In this document: piece by piece, positions 27,026 through 37,024 of the stretch
Numbering within the stretch: position 1 is the first letter of the stretch
How the letters are laid out: each line of letters begins with the position of its first letter
Assembly (NCBI GenBank): GCA_021199495.1
Contig: JAJQHY010000088.1
Location: 1-55,506 of the forward strand
Direction: 5' to 3'
DNA length: 55,506 nt
Origin: Lachnospiraceae bacterium
GTDB taxonomy: Bacteria; Bacillota; Clostridia; Lachnospirales; Lachnospiraceae
Notes under the pieces: generated by a model
Database searches by the model: none
Told to the model about the DNA's origin: nothing
What the model saw: only the letters and a program-made list of their open reading frames with translations
Translations under genes and position numbers: made by a program

Positions 27026-27226
27026 ATGAAAGAGGGAATACATCCTAAGTATTATCAGGCGACAGTGACCTGCAACTGCGGCAACACCTTTGTGACCGGC
27101 TCCACCAAACCGGAGATCCATGTGGAGATCTGCTCCAAGTGTCATCCGTTTTATACCGGACAGCAGAAGGCAGCTCAGGCTCGCGGACGTATTGATAAGT
27201 TCAACAAGAAATACGGTATGCAGTAA
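27026..27226 (+). CDS. rpmE: Ribosomal protein L31, zinc-binding type
   Basis: 66 residues starting M-K-E-G-I-H-P-K-Y, the conserved L31 N-terminus. The zinc ligands of the C+ form are present: C-N-C near residue 16 and C-S-K-C near residue 37. A GAGAGGTG ribosome site precedes it. It has its own promoter and terminator and so is expressed alone between rho and the DUF1385 gene, a common order in clostridia. Confidence 0.97.
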   Translation: MKEGIHPKYYQATVTCNCGNTFVTGSTKPEIHVEICSKCHPFYTGQQKAAQARGRIDKFNKKYGMQ

Positions 27227-27242
27227 AAGGTTGAAAAGGTTG

Positions 27243-27275
27243 AGGTTGAGGTGTATGGCATCTCAACCTTTTTAT
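27243..27275 (+). terminator. rpmE terminator
   Basis: AGGTTGAG (27243-27250) / CTCAACCT (27262-27269), 11-base loop, then TTTTTATTTT. Confidence 0.88.
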
Positions 27276-27375
27276 TTTATGATACAAGGGGATTACGGGG
27301 AGCGGTTTCTGCGAAGCCATCCATGGTTTCATACCCTTTTGTCGATTTCATTTTTACCGTAAAACGGAGGAAGTT

Positions 27376-29100
27376 ATGTCACGAAAAAAGGCAAAGCAGC
27401 ACTACTGCGGCGTCGGTGGACAGGCCGTCTTAGACGGCATCATGATGCGAAACGGCAATGATTACGCGATTGCAGTTCGAAAGACTGACGGCACCATTGC
27501 TGTGGAGAAAAAGGTAGGAAAGAAGAAAGAAAAGGGCATACTTTCCAGGATTCCCTTTGTCAGAGGCGTTGTGAATTTTATAGACAGTCTGCGGATCGGG
27601 TTTCAGAGTCTGAATTTTTCCGCTGAGATCGGTATGGAGGATCTGGAAGAGGAACCCGGACGAATTGAGCGTTTTTTAAAAAAGCATTTTGGTGATAAGG
27701 CCAATGACATTATTATGAGTCTTACTGTGTTTGCGGCGGTCATCCTTGCGGTAGCTGTCTTTATTATGCTGCCCTATGGGCTGGCTGCTTTCGCGGGTCA
27801 GTATATTCAGAGCAACATGCTGCTTTCTGTTTTTGAGGGTATTTTAAGACTTTTGATTTTTATCGGCTATGTGACGTTAATCGGATTGATGGAAGACATT
27901 GACAGAATGTACATGTACCATGGCGCGGAGCATAAATGTATCAACTGTATCGAACGCGGTAAACCGCTGACGGTACGCAATGTGCGCCGCTCGAGCAGGC
28001 TGCACCCCAGGTGCGGCACCAGCTTTATGCTTTACGTGATGGTGATTTCCTGTGTGTGCTTTTTCTTTGTTCAGGCGTCCAATCCGCTGTTAAGGCTTTT
28101 GTACCGTCTGCTTCTGATTCCGGTGATCGCGGCGGTGTCGTATGAATTGATTCAGCTGGCGGGCCGCAGTTCCAATCCGATTGTGAAGCTTTTGAATCTG
28201 CCGGGGATGGGCATGCAGATGCTGAGCACCAGAGAGCCGGACGATGAGATGATCGAGGTCGCTATTCAGGCCGTGGAGGCTGTGTTTGACTGGGAAGGCT
28301 ACCAGGAGGTGGTCTTCGGTGCTGTGGAGACAGAGGATGTTTCAGAGGAGGAACCGGACGGCGGTATTGACCAGGCTTCCGAAGAAGAGACAGAATATGA
28401 TGAGATAGATGAAGCCGGATATGAAGCCGCACAGGATGCACAGGCTGAATATGAAGAGGCGGAAGAGCGCGAAGCGGAATACGCGCAGACAGGTGATGAG
28501 CTGGCAGATGAACGCATAGATGACATTGCAGAGGCTTACGGGATGGAATGCGAACCTCCGGAAAAACCGGAAGAAAAACCGGAAGAAGAGCCGGCGGAAG
28601 AGCTGATGGAAGAAACAGAGGGAGAACGGGAAGAAGAACTGTTGGAAGAACCCGAAGAAGAGTCCGAAGAGGAAGCCGAAGGCGAACTATGGGAAGTGCC
28701 GGAGGAAGAGCCAGAAGAACTCGGGGAAGAATTTGAAGAAGAGCCGGAAGAAGAACCCGAAGAAGCGCCTGAAGCATATATGGGAGAAGAATTTGCTGAG
28801 GAGTCCGAGGAGGATGAAATCCAGCGCGAAAACGCGGAAATTCTTGCATATCTGGATCGCCTGATCGCGGAGGAAATGAAACAGGACATCGAAGAAGACA
28901 CGGATGAGACAGATGACGCTGATGGGACAGATGAACCGGAGGATGATACAGATTTTGCCGATGCGACAGGCAGCGATGACGCGGCGGATAATGACGACGG
29001 TGCGCCGGACAATGCAGATGGAACAGATGGTGCGTACAGAGTTCGCAGCGAGGAAGAAGCCGGCCGGGAGATAGAGGAACTGCTGGAACATGACTTATAG
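27376..29100 (+). CDS. DUF1385 membrane protein with long acidic tail
   Basis: 574 residues. Residues 1-310 are the conserved DUF1385 (YqhQ-like) part: G-G-Q-A-V-L-D-G-I-M-M-R near the N-terminus, the motif Y-H-G-A-E-H-K-C-I-N-C and later H-P-R-C-G-T-S-F, and four membrane helices. Residues ~315-574 are an extreme low-complexity tail, first E/P/A-rich then D/T-rich, absent from YqhQ as I know it; the dense GAA/GAG runs make long shadow frames on the other strand. GGAGG precedes the ATG. It overlaps prmC by 11 bases. The DUF1385-prmC-prfA order is common in Firmicutes but the role of DUF1385 is not established. Confidence 0.9.
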   Translation: MSRKKAKQHYCGVGGQAVLDGIMMRNGNDYAIAVRKTDGTIAVEKKVGKKKEKGILSRIPFVRGVVNFIDSLRIGFQSLNFSAEIGMEDLEEEPGRIERFLKKHFGDKANDIIMSLTVFAAVILAVAVFIMLPYGLAAFAGQYIQSNMLLSVFEGILRLLIFIGYVTLIGLMEDIDRMYMYHGAEHKCINCIERGKPLTVRNVRRSSRLHPRCGTSFMLYVMVISCVCFFFVQASNPLLRLLYRLLLIPVIAAVSYELIQLAGRSSNPIVKLLNLPGMGMQMLSTREPDDEMIEVAIQAVEAVFDWEGYQEVVFGAVETEDVSEEEPDGGIDQASEEETEYDEIDEAGYEAAQDAQAEYEEAEEREAEYAQTGDELADERIDDIAEAYGMECEPPEKPEEKPEEEPAEELMEETEGEREEELLEEPEEESEEEAEGELWEVPEEEPEELGEEFEEEPEEEPEEAPEAYMGEEFAEESEEDEIQRENAEILAYLDRLIAEEMKQDIEEDTDETDDADGTDEPEDDTDFADATGSDDAADNDDGAPDNADGTDGAYRVRSEEEAGREIEELLEHDL

Positions 29101-29944
29101 GGACGCGTACAGACAGGGAGCGGCACTTTTAAAAGAAGCGGGAATCGCGGAATATGACCTGGACGCAGCCGTTTTGCTGGAAGCTATCTGCGCCGTCACG
29201 CGCCAGGATCTGCTTGTCTTTGGGGACAGTGTGCTTTCAGAAAATGCAGAAAAAGCTTATTTTCAGGCGATTTGGCTGCGCTGTAGCCGCGTGCCTCTGC
29301 AGCATATCACAGGTGTTCAGGCTTTTATGGGGCTTGATTTTATTGTGAATGCGGATGTACTGATTCCCAGACAGGATACGGAGACGGTGGTGGAGTGTGC
29401 GCTTCAGGTTTTAAAGCCCGGGATGGAGCTTCTGGATCTGTGCACAGGCAGCGGCTGCATTTTATTAAGCCTTTTATATCACAGCCAGGGAGTAAGCGGC
29501 CTGGGTACGGATATTTCCGAAAAGGCCCTGCTGACGGCGCAGCAGAATCTGGAGCGGATCAACTTAAAAAAGAAGCTGCATGCAGTGTTTTACAAAAGCG
29601 ACCTGTTTGAGGAGATTGACGGGCGGTTTGACCTGATTGTATCCAATCCGCCCTACATTGCGTCGGATGTGATTGAGACGCTGGAGCCGGAGGTCCGCGA
29701 TCATGAGCCGCGGCTGGCGCTGGACGGAGCGCGCGACGGCCTGTCCTTTTACAGACGGATGATTCCTGAAAGCCGGGCGCATTTGAAGGACGAAGGTTTC
29801 CTGATTCTGGAAATCGGATACGATCAGGGAGCTGCGGTGCGGAAGTTTTTTAACGAGGCAGGCTTTGAGGATGTAAGAATAATGCAGGATCTGGCCGGCC
29901 TTGACCGGGTTGTATCGGGAAAATGGAGGAAAGAGAATGTTTGA
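29090..29944 (+). CDS. prmC: Release factor glutamine methyltransferase
   Basis: Methylates the glutamine of the GGQ motif in peptide release factors, using S-adenosylmethionine. 284 residues; N-P-P-Y-I near residue 186 is the substrate-binding motif, and [10 protein letters not shown] is the SAM-binding loop. Starts inside the end of the DUF1385 gene and overlaps prfA by 8 bases, so all three are translationally linked and the enzyme is next to its substrate's gene. Confidence 0.96.
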   Translation: MTYRDAYRQGAALLKEAGIAEYDLDAAVLLEAICAVTRQDLLVFGDSVLSENAEKAYFQAIWLRCSRVPLQHITGVQAFMGLDFIVNADVLIPRQDTETVVECALQVLKPGMELLDLCTGSGCILLSLLYHSQGVSGLGTDISEKALLTAQQNLERINLKKKLHAVFYKSDLFEEIDGRFDLIVSNPPYIASDVIETLEPEVRDHEPRLALDGARDGLSFYRRMIPESRAHLKDEGFLILEIGYDQGAAVRKFFNEAGFEDVRIMQDLAGLDRVVSGKWRKENV

Positions 29945-31007
29945 CAAGCTGGATGATTTACTCAATCGTTTTGAGGAAATATTAAATGAGTTAAATGAAC
30001 CCTCGGTGACTGCCAATCAGGACCGTTTCCGGAAGCTGATGAAGGAGCAGAGCGACTTAACGCCTATCGTGGAGACCTACACAAGCTATAAAAGGGCGAA
30101 GCAGGATATTGAGGATTCTGAAGCCATGCTGCAGGAGGAGTCTGATGAGGAGATGCGCGAGCTCTTAAAGGAAACCCTCTCGGAGAGTAAAAAGGCCGTG
30201 GAGGAGCTGGAGCAGAAGCTGAAGGTTCTGCTTCTGCCCAAGGACCCCAATGATGACAAAAATGTGATTATGGAGATCAGAGGCGGTGCGGGCGGCGATG
30301 AGGCGGCCCTCTTTGCGGCCGAGCTCTATCGTTTATATGTGAAATATGCCCTGAGCAAGGGCTGGAAGGTGGAGACCCAGTATGCCGATGAGAGCGGCAT
30401 CGGCGGCATGAAGGAGGTTAATTTTCAGATTTCCGGAAAAGGTGCCTATTCCCGCTTGAAATATGAATCCGGTGTGCACCGTGTGCAGAGAGTCCCGGAG
30501 ACGGAGTCCGGCGGACGTATTCATACCTCCACGGCGACTGTGGCGGTGATGCCGGAAGCGGACGAGGACATTGACATCGTCATTGATGAGAAGGATATCC
30601 GCATCGATGTGATGCGTGCCTCCGGCAACGGTGGACAGTGTGTCAATACCACCGATTCTGCGGTGCGTCTGACTCACTATCCCACGGGAATCGTAGTTTA
30701 TTCCCAGACGGAGAAGAGCCAGCTGCAGAATAAGGCCAAGGCCTTCGCCCTCTTAAAATCCAAGCTCTATGATATCGAGCAGCAGAAACAGCACGATGCG
30801 GAGGCCCAGCTGCGCCGCAGCCAGATCGGTACCGGCGACCGCTCAGAGAAAATTCGCACCTACAACTTCCCGCAGGGACGCGTCACTGACCACCGCATCG
30901 GCCTGACTTTGTACAAGCTCGACAAGGTCATGAACGGCGACATCGATGAAATTTTAGATGCCTGCATTGCCGCGGACCAGGCCGCGAAGCTTTTAAAGAT
31001 GAGCTGA
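29937..31007 (+). CDS. prfA: Peptide chain release factor 1
   Basis: Releases finished peptides at UAA and UAG codons. ATG 29937 follows GGAGG; 356 residues. G-N-G-G-Q-C-V-N near residue 231 holds the catalytic GGQ, and R-V-P-E-T-E-S holds the RF1-type P-x-T stop-codon reader (P-E-T here). Ends 43 bases before a strong terminator. Confidence 0.97.
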   Translation: MFDKLDDLLNRFEEILNELNEPSVTANQDRFRKLMKEQSDLTPIVETYTSYKRAKQDIEDSEAMLQEESDEEMRELLKETLSESKKAVEELEQKLKVLLLPKDPNDDKNVIMEIRGGAGGDEAALFAAELYRLYVKYALSKGWKVETQYADESGIGGMKEVNFQISGKGAYSRLKYESGVHRVQRVPETESGGRIHTSTATVAVMPEADEDIDIVIDEKDIRIDVMRASGNGGQCVNTTDSAVRLTHYPTGIVVYSQTEKSQLQNKAKAFALLKSKLYDIEQQKQHDAEAQLRRSQIGTGDRSEKIRTYNFPQGRVTDHRIGLTLYKLDKVMNGDIDEILDACIAADQAAKLLKMS

Positions 31008-31050
31008 TAAAACGCAAATGCAGGAAATTCAGAACGAGCAAACGCAGACT

Positions 31051-31079
31051 CCCATGCAGAAATGCATGGGAATTTTTTT
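31051..31079 (+). terminator. Terminator of the DUF1385-prmC-prfA operon
   Basis: CCCATGCA (31051-31058), GAAA tetraloop, TGCATGGG (31063-31070), then AATTTTTTT. Confidence 0.95.
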
Positions 31080-31308
31080 CTCGAAAGTGCTGCTTCCTTC
31101 TGATTATGACATTTGGGAACCTTTAAAAATCATCCGGATTTTCTGAAAAATTACGCAAATCTGATACAACTTTGATACAATTTTGTTTTACAATAAAAAA
31201 TACATGGATTGAGAAGGATGCACTGGCGCGGCTATCCGCGGTATCATTCCTTTTTATCGGCGCAATCATGGAGTGGTGAAAGTAAGAAACACAAACGAGG
31301 GAAATGAG
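31080..31308 (+). promoter_or_regulatory. Leader of large lipoprotein gene with terminator-like hairpin
   Basis: AT-rich stretch with TTGATA (31172-31177) and a poor -10 (TAAAAA, 31194-31199) as possible promoter. Then a hairpin: outer AAGGATG / CATTCCTT (31214-31220 / 31245-31252) and inner CGCGG-CTAT-CCGCG (31227-31240), followed by TTTTT. It lies before the gene, so it could act as an attenuator. Confidence 0.45.
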
Positions 31309-33603
31309 ATGCAGAGTCTGAAAGGGGAATGTGTAAAAGAGAAGCAAAGAAAACACAAAAACTGGTTGACGGCTGTCCTGGCCGTCGTTTTTGCAGCAGT
31401 GATGTTTCTGTCATCCTGCGGGTCTGAAAGTGGTTCTGCCATTGAAAAGGTGCAGCTGTTTGACGAGAGTGAGGAGAGCGGTTCGAATGCGGGTTCCTGG
31501 GCTGCAAGCCACGTCTCTTTGGACTGGCGGCTGGAAGAGGCTGTGGTGAAGGACGGGACTGTATATGGCTGTTATATGGAGGAGAACGGACTTCATGTGG
31601 TTGTCAGTCCCGTGGAGGAGACAGGCAGTGGGCTTGAGGCTTTGATTGCCGGGGCGGAGAGCGCTCTGAGTCTGACGGTTGATTCTGAGGAAAATGTATA
31701 TATTCTGGGCGAAAAAGACGCTGCGACCATGATCTGGAGGGTCGGTTCAGACGGTGATGTGACCGAAGCGGGGGAGTTTACGCTGGATGACGCCGCAGAG
31801 GCAAAGACAATCACCCCCAAGGGCTTATTCCTTGATTCCGCCGGGAATTTCTATTTCTGGGCGCAGATGGCTGTTCCCACGGGCGAGCGCAACAGCAATG
31901 GCGGTATAGTGCATGAGATGGTAAACCGGGTCTATGTGAAGGACGCTGACATGCAGTCCCTGTTTTATCTGTCGACACAGAGCATTCTGGGTGTCTGCTT
32001 TGATGAGGAAGGGGTTCCCACTGTTCTGGCGAGGGCTTCAGAGGGTACGATCTATCTGCAGGAGGTGACGGCGCAAAGCGTGGAACAGGAAAACCGGACG
32101 GTCCTGACGAATGCCGGAAACATGGCTTCCGCAGATAATATTGCGGTTTCGGACGAGGGGTTCCTTTACAGCAGCGGCAGCGCCCTGTATCAATTTGATC
32201 CGGAGGAGGAGACTACGGAGAAGATTTTCGAGCTTTCCTCCTTTGGAATTTCCTCCTCTGACATTCTCTTTATGGAAATGCATGACGGGGTCATCGAACT
32301 TACTGATAATTATGGCGATGATACATCGGAATACATGCGCCTGGAACAAGGTGAGAGTTCGAAGACGGTTATCACTCTGGGAGGCGTGATGCTTTCCGAT
32401 GATGCTGATGTGCAGGAGCTGGTGACACAGTTTAACCGCTATCATGATGATATTCAGGTGGAGATTGTCGACTACTATGATGACTCTGATGAGGAAGATG
32501 GCGTTACAGCCGGAGTGGAGCAGTTAAATCTGGATATTATCAGAAACAATGCGCCGGACGTGATACTGGGCAACGGCAGCATTGATTTTGACGTCTATGC
32601 CGGGCTGGGATTTTTCACGGACTTATATGAGCTGATGAAGATGGACGCGGACTGTCCACGCGATACCTTTGTGACGCAGGTGCTGGAACTGTATGAGACG
32701 AACGGACATCTGTATTCCATCGCCCCGGCTTTTTCGATTTATTCCATGTGGGGAAGCAATGGGACCACACAGGGAAAATGCGGGGTCACATTTGAGGAGA
32801 TGATTCAGCTTCTGTCGGATGCGGGCCAGGATATCAACGCAATCTACGGATTCTCCGCGGATGAGCCTGTGCTGACCACACTCTGCACCGTGGGAATGGA
32901 TGAGTTCATCGACTGGGACAGCCTGACCTGTGATTTTGAGTCGGAGGCGTTTTGTGCCGTGCTGCAGTTCGCGGCACAGTATACGGGCGGTTATACCGGT
33001 AATCTTTCTGCGGGGATTGCATCCGGAGAGGTTCTGCTGATATCAAGTGTGATAACCGGGGTGTCATCGTATCAGATCTGGTCGGAGCGCTTTGACGGGA
33101 GTCTGAATTTCATCGGATATCCAACCGCGGAGGGAACCGGCACGGCCCTCTATTACAGGGGAGGACAGCTGGGAATCAACGCGGAAAGCGACAATGTGCA
33201 GGCTACCTGGGAATTTGTAAAATACTACATCCTGCACCGGTATGATGTTGCGGGTGGTGAGTACCAGGGTTTTCCCCTTGTCCTGGCGCAGCTGGAGGAT
33301 TATTTTGCCGCGGCAATGGTGGACGATACACAGTCCGGGAGCGAAGCAGAGGAAAAGATACCGAAAGACACATATTATGATGAGAACGGAAACGTCTATT
33401 GTGTTTACGCGGCATCGGAAAGCGATATCGAGGCGGTGCGTGACCTGATTGAGAAGGCGGACCGCAGGTTTGAGTACCACACCGAGATTCTGGATATTAT
33501 CAATGAGGAGGCGGCGTATTATTTCTCAGGGCAGAAGAGCATGGAGGACGTGACTGCCCTGATTCAGAACCGTGTGAATCTGTATTTGCAGGAGCTTAAG
33601 TAG
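31309..33603 (+). CDS. Large lipoprotein with solute-binding-like C-terminal half
   Basis: 764 residues. ATG 31309 is chosen for GAGGGA six bases upstream; the GTG at 31273 has no ribosome site. The signal ends in L-S-S-C (Cys37). Residues ~45-340 are beta-rich with repeated short strands (e.g. L-D-S-A-G-N-F-Y-F-W, D-E-G-F-L-Y-S-S-G), suggesting a propeller-like sensor domain. From ~350 the pattern T-L-G-G...V-T-Q-F-N-R-Y-H-D-D-I-Q-V-E-I and later D-V-I-L-G-N-G resembles family-1 extracellular solute-binding proteins. No ABC permease genes are adjacent, so it is an orphan binding protein or a sensor. It ends near a strong terminator. Confidence 0.82.
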   Translation: MQSLKGECVKEKQRKHKNWLTAVLAVVFAAVMFLSSCGSESGSAIEKVQLFDESEESGSNAGSWAASHVSLDWRLEEAVVKDGTVYGCYMEENGLHVVVSPVEETGSGLEALIAGAESALSLTVDSEENVYILGEKDAATMIWRVGSDGDVTEAGEFTLDDAAEAKTITPKGLFLDSAGNFYFWAQMAVPTGERNSNGGIVHEMVNRVYVKDADMQSLFYLSTQSILGVCFDEEGVPTVLARASEGTIYLQEVTAQSVEQENRTVLTNAGNMASADNIAVSDEGFLYSSGSALYQFDPEEETTEKIFELSSFGISSSDILFMEMHDGVIELTDNYGDDTSEYMRLEQGESSKTVITLGGVMLSDDADVQELVTQFNRYHDDIQVEIVDYYDDSDEEDGVTAGVEQLNLDIIRNNAPDVILGNGSIDFDVYAGLGFFTDLYELMKMDADCPRDTFVTQVLELYETNGHLYSIAPAFSIYSMWGSNGTTQGKCGVTFEEMIQLLSDAGQDINAIYGFSADEPVLTTLCTVGMDEFIDWDSLTCDFESEAFCAVLQFAAQYTGGYTGNLSAGIASGEVLLISSVITGVSSYQIWSERFDGSLNFIGYPTAEGTGTALYYRGGQLGINAESDNVQATWEFVKYYILHRYDVAGGEYQGFPLVLAQLEDYFAAAMVDDTQSGSEAEEKIPKDTYYDENGNVYCVYAASESDIEAVRDLIEKADRRFEYHTEILDIINEEAAYYFSGQKSMEDVTALIQNRVNLYLQELK

Positions 33604-33656
33604 ACGATCCGGAGGATGATATTGGTATAAATCAGGAAAGATGAGCGGAACATACC

Positions 33657-33692
33657 TTCCCCGTCTGTCAGCAGGCAGGCGGGGAAATTTTT
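33657..33692 (+). terminator. Terminator after large lipoprotein gene
   Basis: 13-bp stem (33657-33669 / 33674-33686, two G-U pairs) with AGCA loop, then ATTTTTG. Confidence 0.92.
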
Positions 33693-33693
33693 G

Positions 33694-33722
33694 TTGGCGC
33701 TTTTCCTGTTTTGTGTTATAGT
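33694..33722 (+). promoter_or_regulatory. Promoter of the GNAT gene
   Basis: TTGGCG (33694-33699), 17 bp, TATAGT (33717-33722) with extended TG at 33714. Confidence 0.7.
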
Positions 33723-33768
33723 AGAGGACGGTGAGTAAAGACGGAGGAAGGGAGCCGGGACAGGTCAT

Positions 33769-34239
33769 ATGAATATCAGAAGAGCAACCCAAAAGGACAT
33801 GCCAGGTTTAAACAGGCTTTTGTATCAGGTGCTGATGGTGCATCATAACGGGCGGCCGGATTTATTTAAGGCGAACGCCAAGAAATACACGGATGAGGAG
33901 CTGCAAAGCCTGTTGGCGGATGAAACACGTCCGGTTTTTGCCGCAGTGGATGAAAACGAGGAGGTCTTAGGCTATGCCTTCTGTATTCTGGAAGTATATG
34001 ACGGGGACAATATTCACCCGGATATGAAAACGCTTTACATCGACGACCTCTGTGTGGATGAGACCAGTCGAGGCATACATGTCGGCAGTGCGCTTTATCA
34101 GTATGTGCTGGACTATGCGCGGCAGATCGGCTGCTACAATGTGACGCTGAATGTGTGGAGCTGTAATCCGGGCGCCATGCGTTTTTATGAAAAATGCGGC
34201 CTGACGCCATACAAGGTCGGCATGGAGAAAATTCTGTAG
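33769..34239 (+). CDS. GNAT-family N-acetyltransferase
   Basis: 156 residues, full-length for a single GNAT domain. L-Y-I-D-D-L-C-V-D (beta strand 4) followed by S-R-G-I-H-V-G-S-A-L (acetyl-CoA pyrophosphate loop, Q/R-x-x-G-x-G/A type) and N-P-G-A-M-R-F-Y-E-K-C-G-L near the C-terminus are characteristic. Substrate cannot be assigned. Short ribosome site (GACAGG) before the ATG. May be co-transcribed with the amylase gene 66 bases downstream. Confidence 0.9.
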   Translation: MNIRRATQKDMPGLNRLLYQVLMVHHNGRPDLFKANAKKYTDEELQSLLADETRPVFAAVDENEEVLGYAFCILEVYDGDNIHPDMKTLYIDDLCVDETSRGIHVGSALYQYVLDYARQIGCYNVTLNVWSCNPGAMRFYEKCGLTPYKVGMEKIL

Positions 34240-34251
34240 AGGCCGTAAAAC

Positions 34252-34265
34252 AGGAAGCGTTTACA
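34252..34265 (+). promoter_or_regulatory. cre-like catabolite control site
   Basis: AGGAAGCGTTTACA fits 12 of 14 positions of the cre consensus T-G-W-A-A-N-C-G-N-T-N-W-C-A bound by CcpA. It lies 40 bases before a glycoside hydrolase gene, the expected target class. Confidence 0.4.
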
Positions 34266-34305
34266 GCTTTTACAGGGAAAAATGGAACAGAAAAAGGAGA
34301 ATGCT

Positions 34306-35621
34306 ATGTGGGCTGAGGAAAGTGTATTTTATCAGATCTATCCCCTGGGATTTTGCGGTGCGCCGTTTTCAAATGACGGGGTTTTGGAGCACAGAATTCT
34401 GAAGGTTATTGACTGGATTCCACACCTGAAGAAACTGCATGTGAACGCGGTGTATTTTTCACCGCTTTTTGAATCGGATACGCACGGATATGACACGAGA
34501 GATTATTTAAGGATCGATACAAGGCTTGGCTCTGAGGAAGATTTTATCAAGGTCGTGCAAAGCCTTCACGAAAATGGAATCCGCGTGGTCTTGGACGGTG
34601 TGTTCAACCATGTGGGCAGAGGCTTTAAGGCTTTTCAGGATGTGCTGCAGAACCGGGAGAATTCTCCCTATAAGGACTGGTTTTACCGCATTGATTTTGG
34701 CGGCAATTCCCCTTATCATGACGGTCTGTGGTATGAGGGCTGGGAGGGCTGCTACGACCTTGTAAAATTAAATCTGCGCAATCCTGCGGTTGTACAGTAT
34801 CTCTTAGACTGTGTCAGCTTCTGGGTGAATACCTTTCAGATCGACGGCCTGCGCCTGGATGTGGCCTACAGCCTGGATCCGGACTTTTTAAGGCGGCTGC
34901 GGGCGCACTGCGATTCGCTGAAGGAGGACTTTTTCCTGGTGGGAGAGGTCCTGCACGGGGATTACAACCGCATCATGAATCCGGAAATGCTGCACTCCGT
35001 TACCAATTATGAGTGCTACAAGGGCCTGTATTCCAGCTTCAACAGCATGAACCTGTTTGAGATCGTGCATTCCCTTTTACGGCAGTTCGGTCCGGAGCAG
35101 TGGTGCCTTTACACCGGCAAGCATCTGCTTTCCTTTGTGGACAATCATGACGTCTCCCGGATTGCGACCATTTTACAGAATGAAAACCATCTGCCCTTAA
35201 TCTACGCGCTGCTCTTTGGCATGCCCGGTATTCCCTGCCTGTACTACGGCAGTGAGTGGGGGGGGAAAAGGCGGACAAGCGGGATGGCGATCCGGCGCTC
35301 AGACCGGCCTTTGAGAAGCCGCAGTGGAACGATCTGACAGAATGGATCGCGAAGCTTGCCGAGGTAAAGAGAAAGACCGCAGCATTGAATTACGGCAGCT
35401 TCCGCTCGGTGCTTTTAACCAATAAGCAGTGCATATTTGAGAGAAGATGCGACGATGAGAGAGTGCTGGTGGCTATCAACGCGGACAGCGAGGAATATGT
35501 AGCACACTTTGACGCGGGCTGCGGTCTGGCCTGGGATCTGCTCACCGGGCAGACGCACGATTTCGGCGGCGGCAGTCATCTGGCACCGTACAGCGCCGCG
35601 TACTGGAAGTGCGAGAGATAA
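34306..35621 (+). pseudogene. GH13 alpha-amylase-like gene, frameshifted at a G8 run
   Basis: Start ATG 34306 (M-W-A-E-E-S-V-F-Y-Q-I-Y-P) has AGGAG six bases upstream, better than 34282. The first frame runs to 35337 and carries all GH13 motifs: D-G-V-F-N-H, L-R-L-D-V-A (nucleophile), V-G-E-V-L (acid/base) and F-V-D-N-H-D. At 35258-35265, eight G in a row shift the frame: the conserved continuation (E-K-A-D...G-D-P-A-L-R-P-A-F) and the C-terminal beta domain are in another frame, ending at 35621. Nine or six G would restore a single protein of about 438 residues. The type is neopullulanase/cyclomaltodextrinase-like, and cytosolic as no signal peptide is seen. Sequencing error, real mutation and phase variation are all possible. 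Confidence 0.82.
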
Positions 35622-35701
35622 TGCGCTCTGCAAAGAACAGGATTTTTCAAATTTGTATTAGAAATATTTGAAATCAAATTACAGGAAAAGAGGTAAAACA
35701 A

Positions 35702-36982
35702 ATGATGCAGGAACAGAATCAGACAGTACAGGAGCTGCTTTCCTTCATTGACCATGCGCCAAGCCCTTACCATGTGGTCGCGCAGGCGAAGGAAATGCTG
35801 GAGGCGGCGGGATTTACAAAACTCAGCGAGAAAACCGGCTGGGAGTTAGAGAGAGGAAAGAGTTATTATGTCAGCAGACAGGGCTCGGCGGTGATTGCCT
35901 TCCGCATTCCGCAGAATCCGCAGAAGGGCTTTCATCTCGTGGCGAGCCACAGCGACTCCCCGGTGTTTAAGGTCAAATCTAACCCGGAAATGACGCAGGG
36001 AAAGCTGTATACCAAGCTGAATGTGGAGAAATACGGCGGCATGATCCTGTCCACCTGGTTTGACAGACCGCTCTCCATCGCAGGTAAGGTTTATCTGAAC
36101 GAGAACGGAAGCATCGTGAAAAAGCTGGTCAACTTTGACCGCGATCTGCTGGTGATTCCCTCTCTGGCGATCCATATGAACAGGGACGCTAACAACGGCA
36201 TGAAATTCAGCGTGCAGAAGGACTTGTGTCCCCTGCTTTCCACCTCCGCGGATAATGAAGCGTTCATGAAGCTTTTAGAGCAGGAGGTTGGAACTGCGCG
36301 CGAGAATATCCTGGGCTATGACCTGAATCTGTACATTCGCCAGAAGGGTACGCAGGTCGGCATCGATGGGGATATGATCGTATCCTCGAGACTGGATGAC
36401 CAGGAGTGCGCATTCGGCTCTTTAAAGGCCATCATTGAGAGTGAGCCGCAGGACTATATCAGTGTCTGCGCGGTCTTTGACAACGAGGAGGTCGGCAGCA
36501 TGTCTCCGCAGGGCGCGGACAGCGATTTCTTAAGGGATACGGTGAAGCGGATTGTCTACAGCTTCGGCGGCACTGAGACGACATACATGGAAGCAATGGC
36601 CAACAGCTTTATGATTTCCGCGGATAATGCGCACGCGGTGCATCCCAACAGTCCGGAGAAGGCGGATCCGACCAACAGACCTGCCATGAACGCCGGCATT
36701 GTGATTAAATATTCCGCGGCGCAGAAGTACACCACCAGCGCCTACACCGGCAGTGTGATGAAGCAGCTGTGCCGGGAGGCGGATGTGCCCTGCCAGATCT
36801 TCCACAATCATTCCGACAGCATGGGCGGCGGTACGCTTGGAAAATATTCCGCGACACATATGTCCGTGGCAACGGTGGATATCGGGCTGGCGCAGCTGGC
36901 CATGCATTCCGCGGTGGAGACGGCAGGCACGAAGGATATCGGGTACCTGGTGAAGGTACTGCAGTATTTTTACGGACTGTGA
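35702..36982 (+). CDS. M18 family aspartyl aminopeptidase
   Basis: Cytosolic zinc aminopeptidase that removes N-terminal acidic residues. 426 residues; metal and catalytic residues appear in V-A-S-H-S-D-S-P, D-N-E-E-V-G-S and H-N-H-S-D-S-M-G-G-G-T. AAGAGG eight bases upstream supports ATG 35702, with a second ATG directly after. Separate from the amylase by 80 bases that contain an AT-rich inverted repeat TTTCAAAT/ATTTGAAA. Confidence 0.95.
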   Translation: MMQEQNQTVQELLSFIDHAPSPYHVVAQAKEMLEAAGFTKLSEKTGWELERGKSYYVSRQGSAVIAFRIPQNPQKGFHLVASHSDSPVFKVKSNPEMTQGKLYTKLNVEKYGGMILSTWFDRPLSIAGKVYLNENGSIVKKLVNFDRDLLVIPSLAIHMNRDANNGMKFSVQKDLCPLLSTSADNEAFMKLLEQEVGTARENILGYDLNLYIRQKGTQVGIDGDMIVSSRLDDQECAFGSLKAIIESEPQDYISVCAVFDNEEVGSMSPQGADSDFLRDTVKRIVYSFGGTETTYMEAMANSFMISADNAHAVHPNSPEKADPTNRPAMNAGIVIKYSAAQKYTTSAYTGSVMKQLCREADVPCQIFHNHSDSMGGGTLGKYSATHMSVATVDIGLAQLAMHSAVETAGTKDIGYLVKVLQYFYGL

Positions 36983-37024
36983 TTAAATTTCCGCTTGACT
37001 GCATATTATATAGAAAAAACGAAT

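Noticed and set aside
28262-29126. Long minus-strand frames opposite the acidic tail of the DUF1385 gene
   Set aside because: Ser- or Leu/Pro-rich products of reversed GAA/GAG codons; typical shadows.
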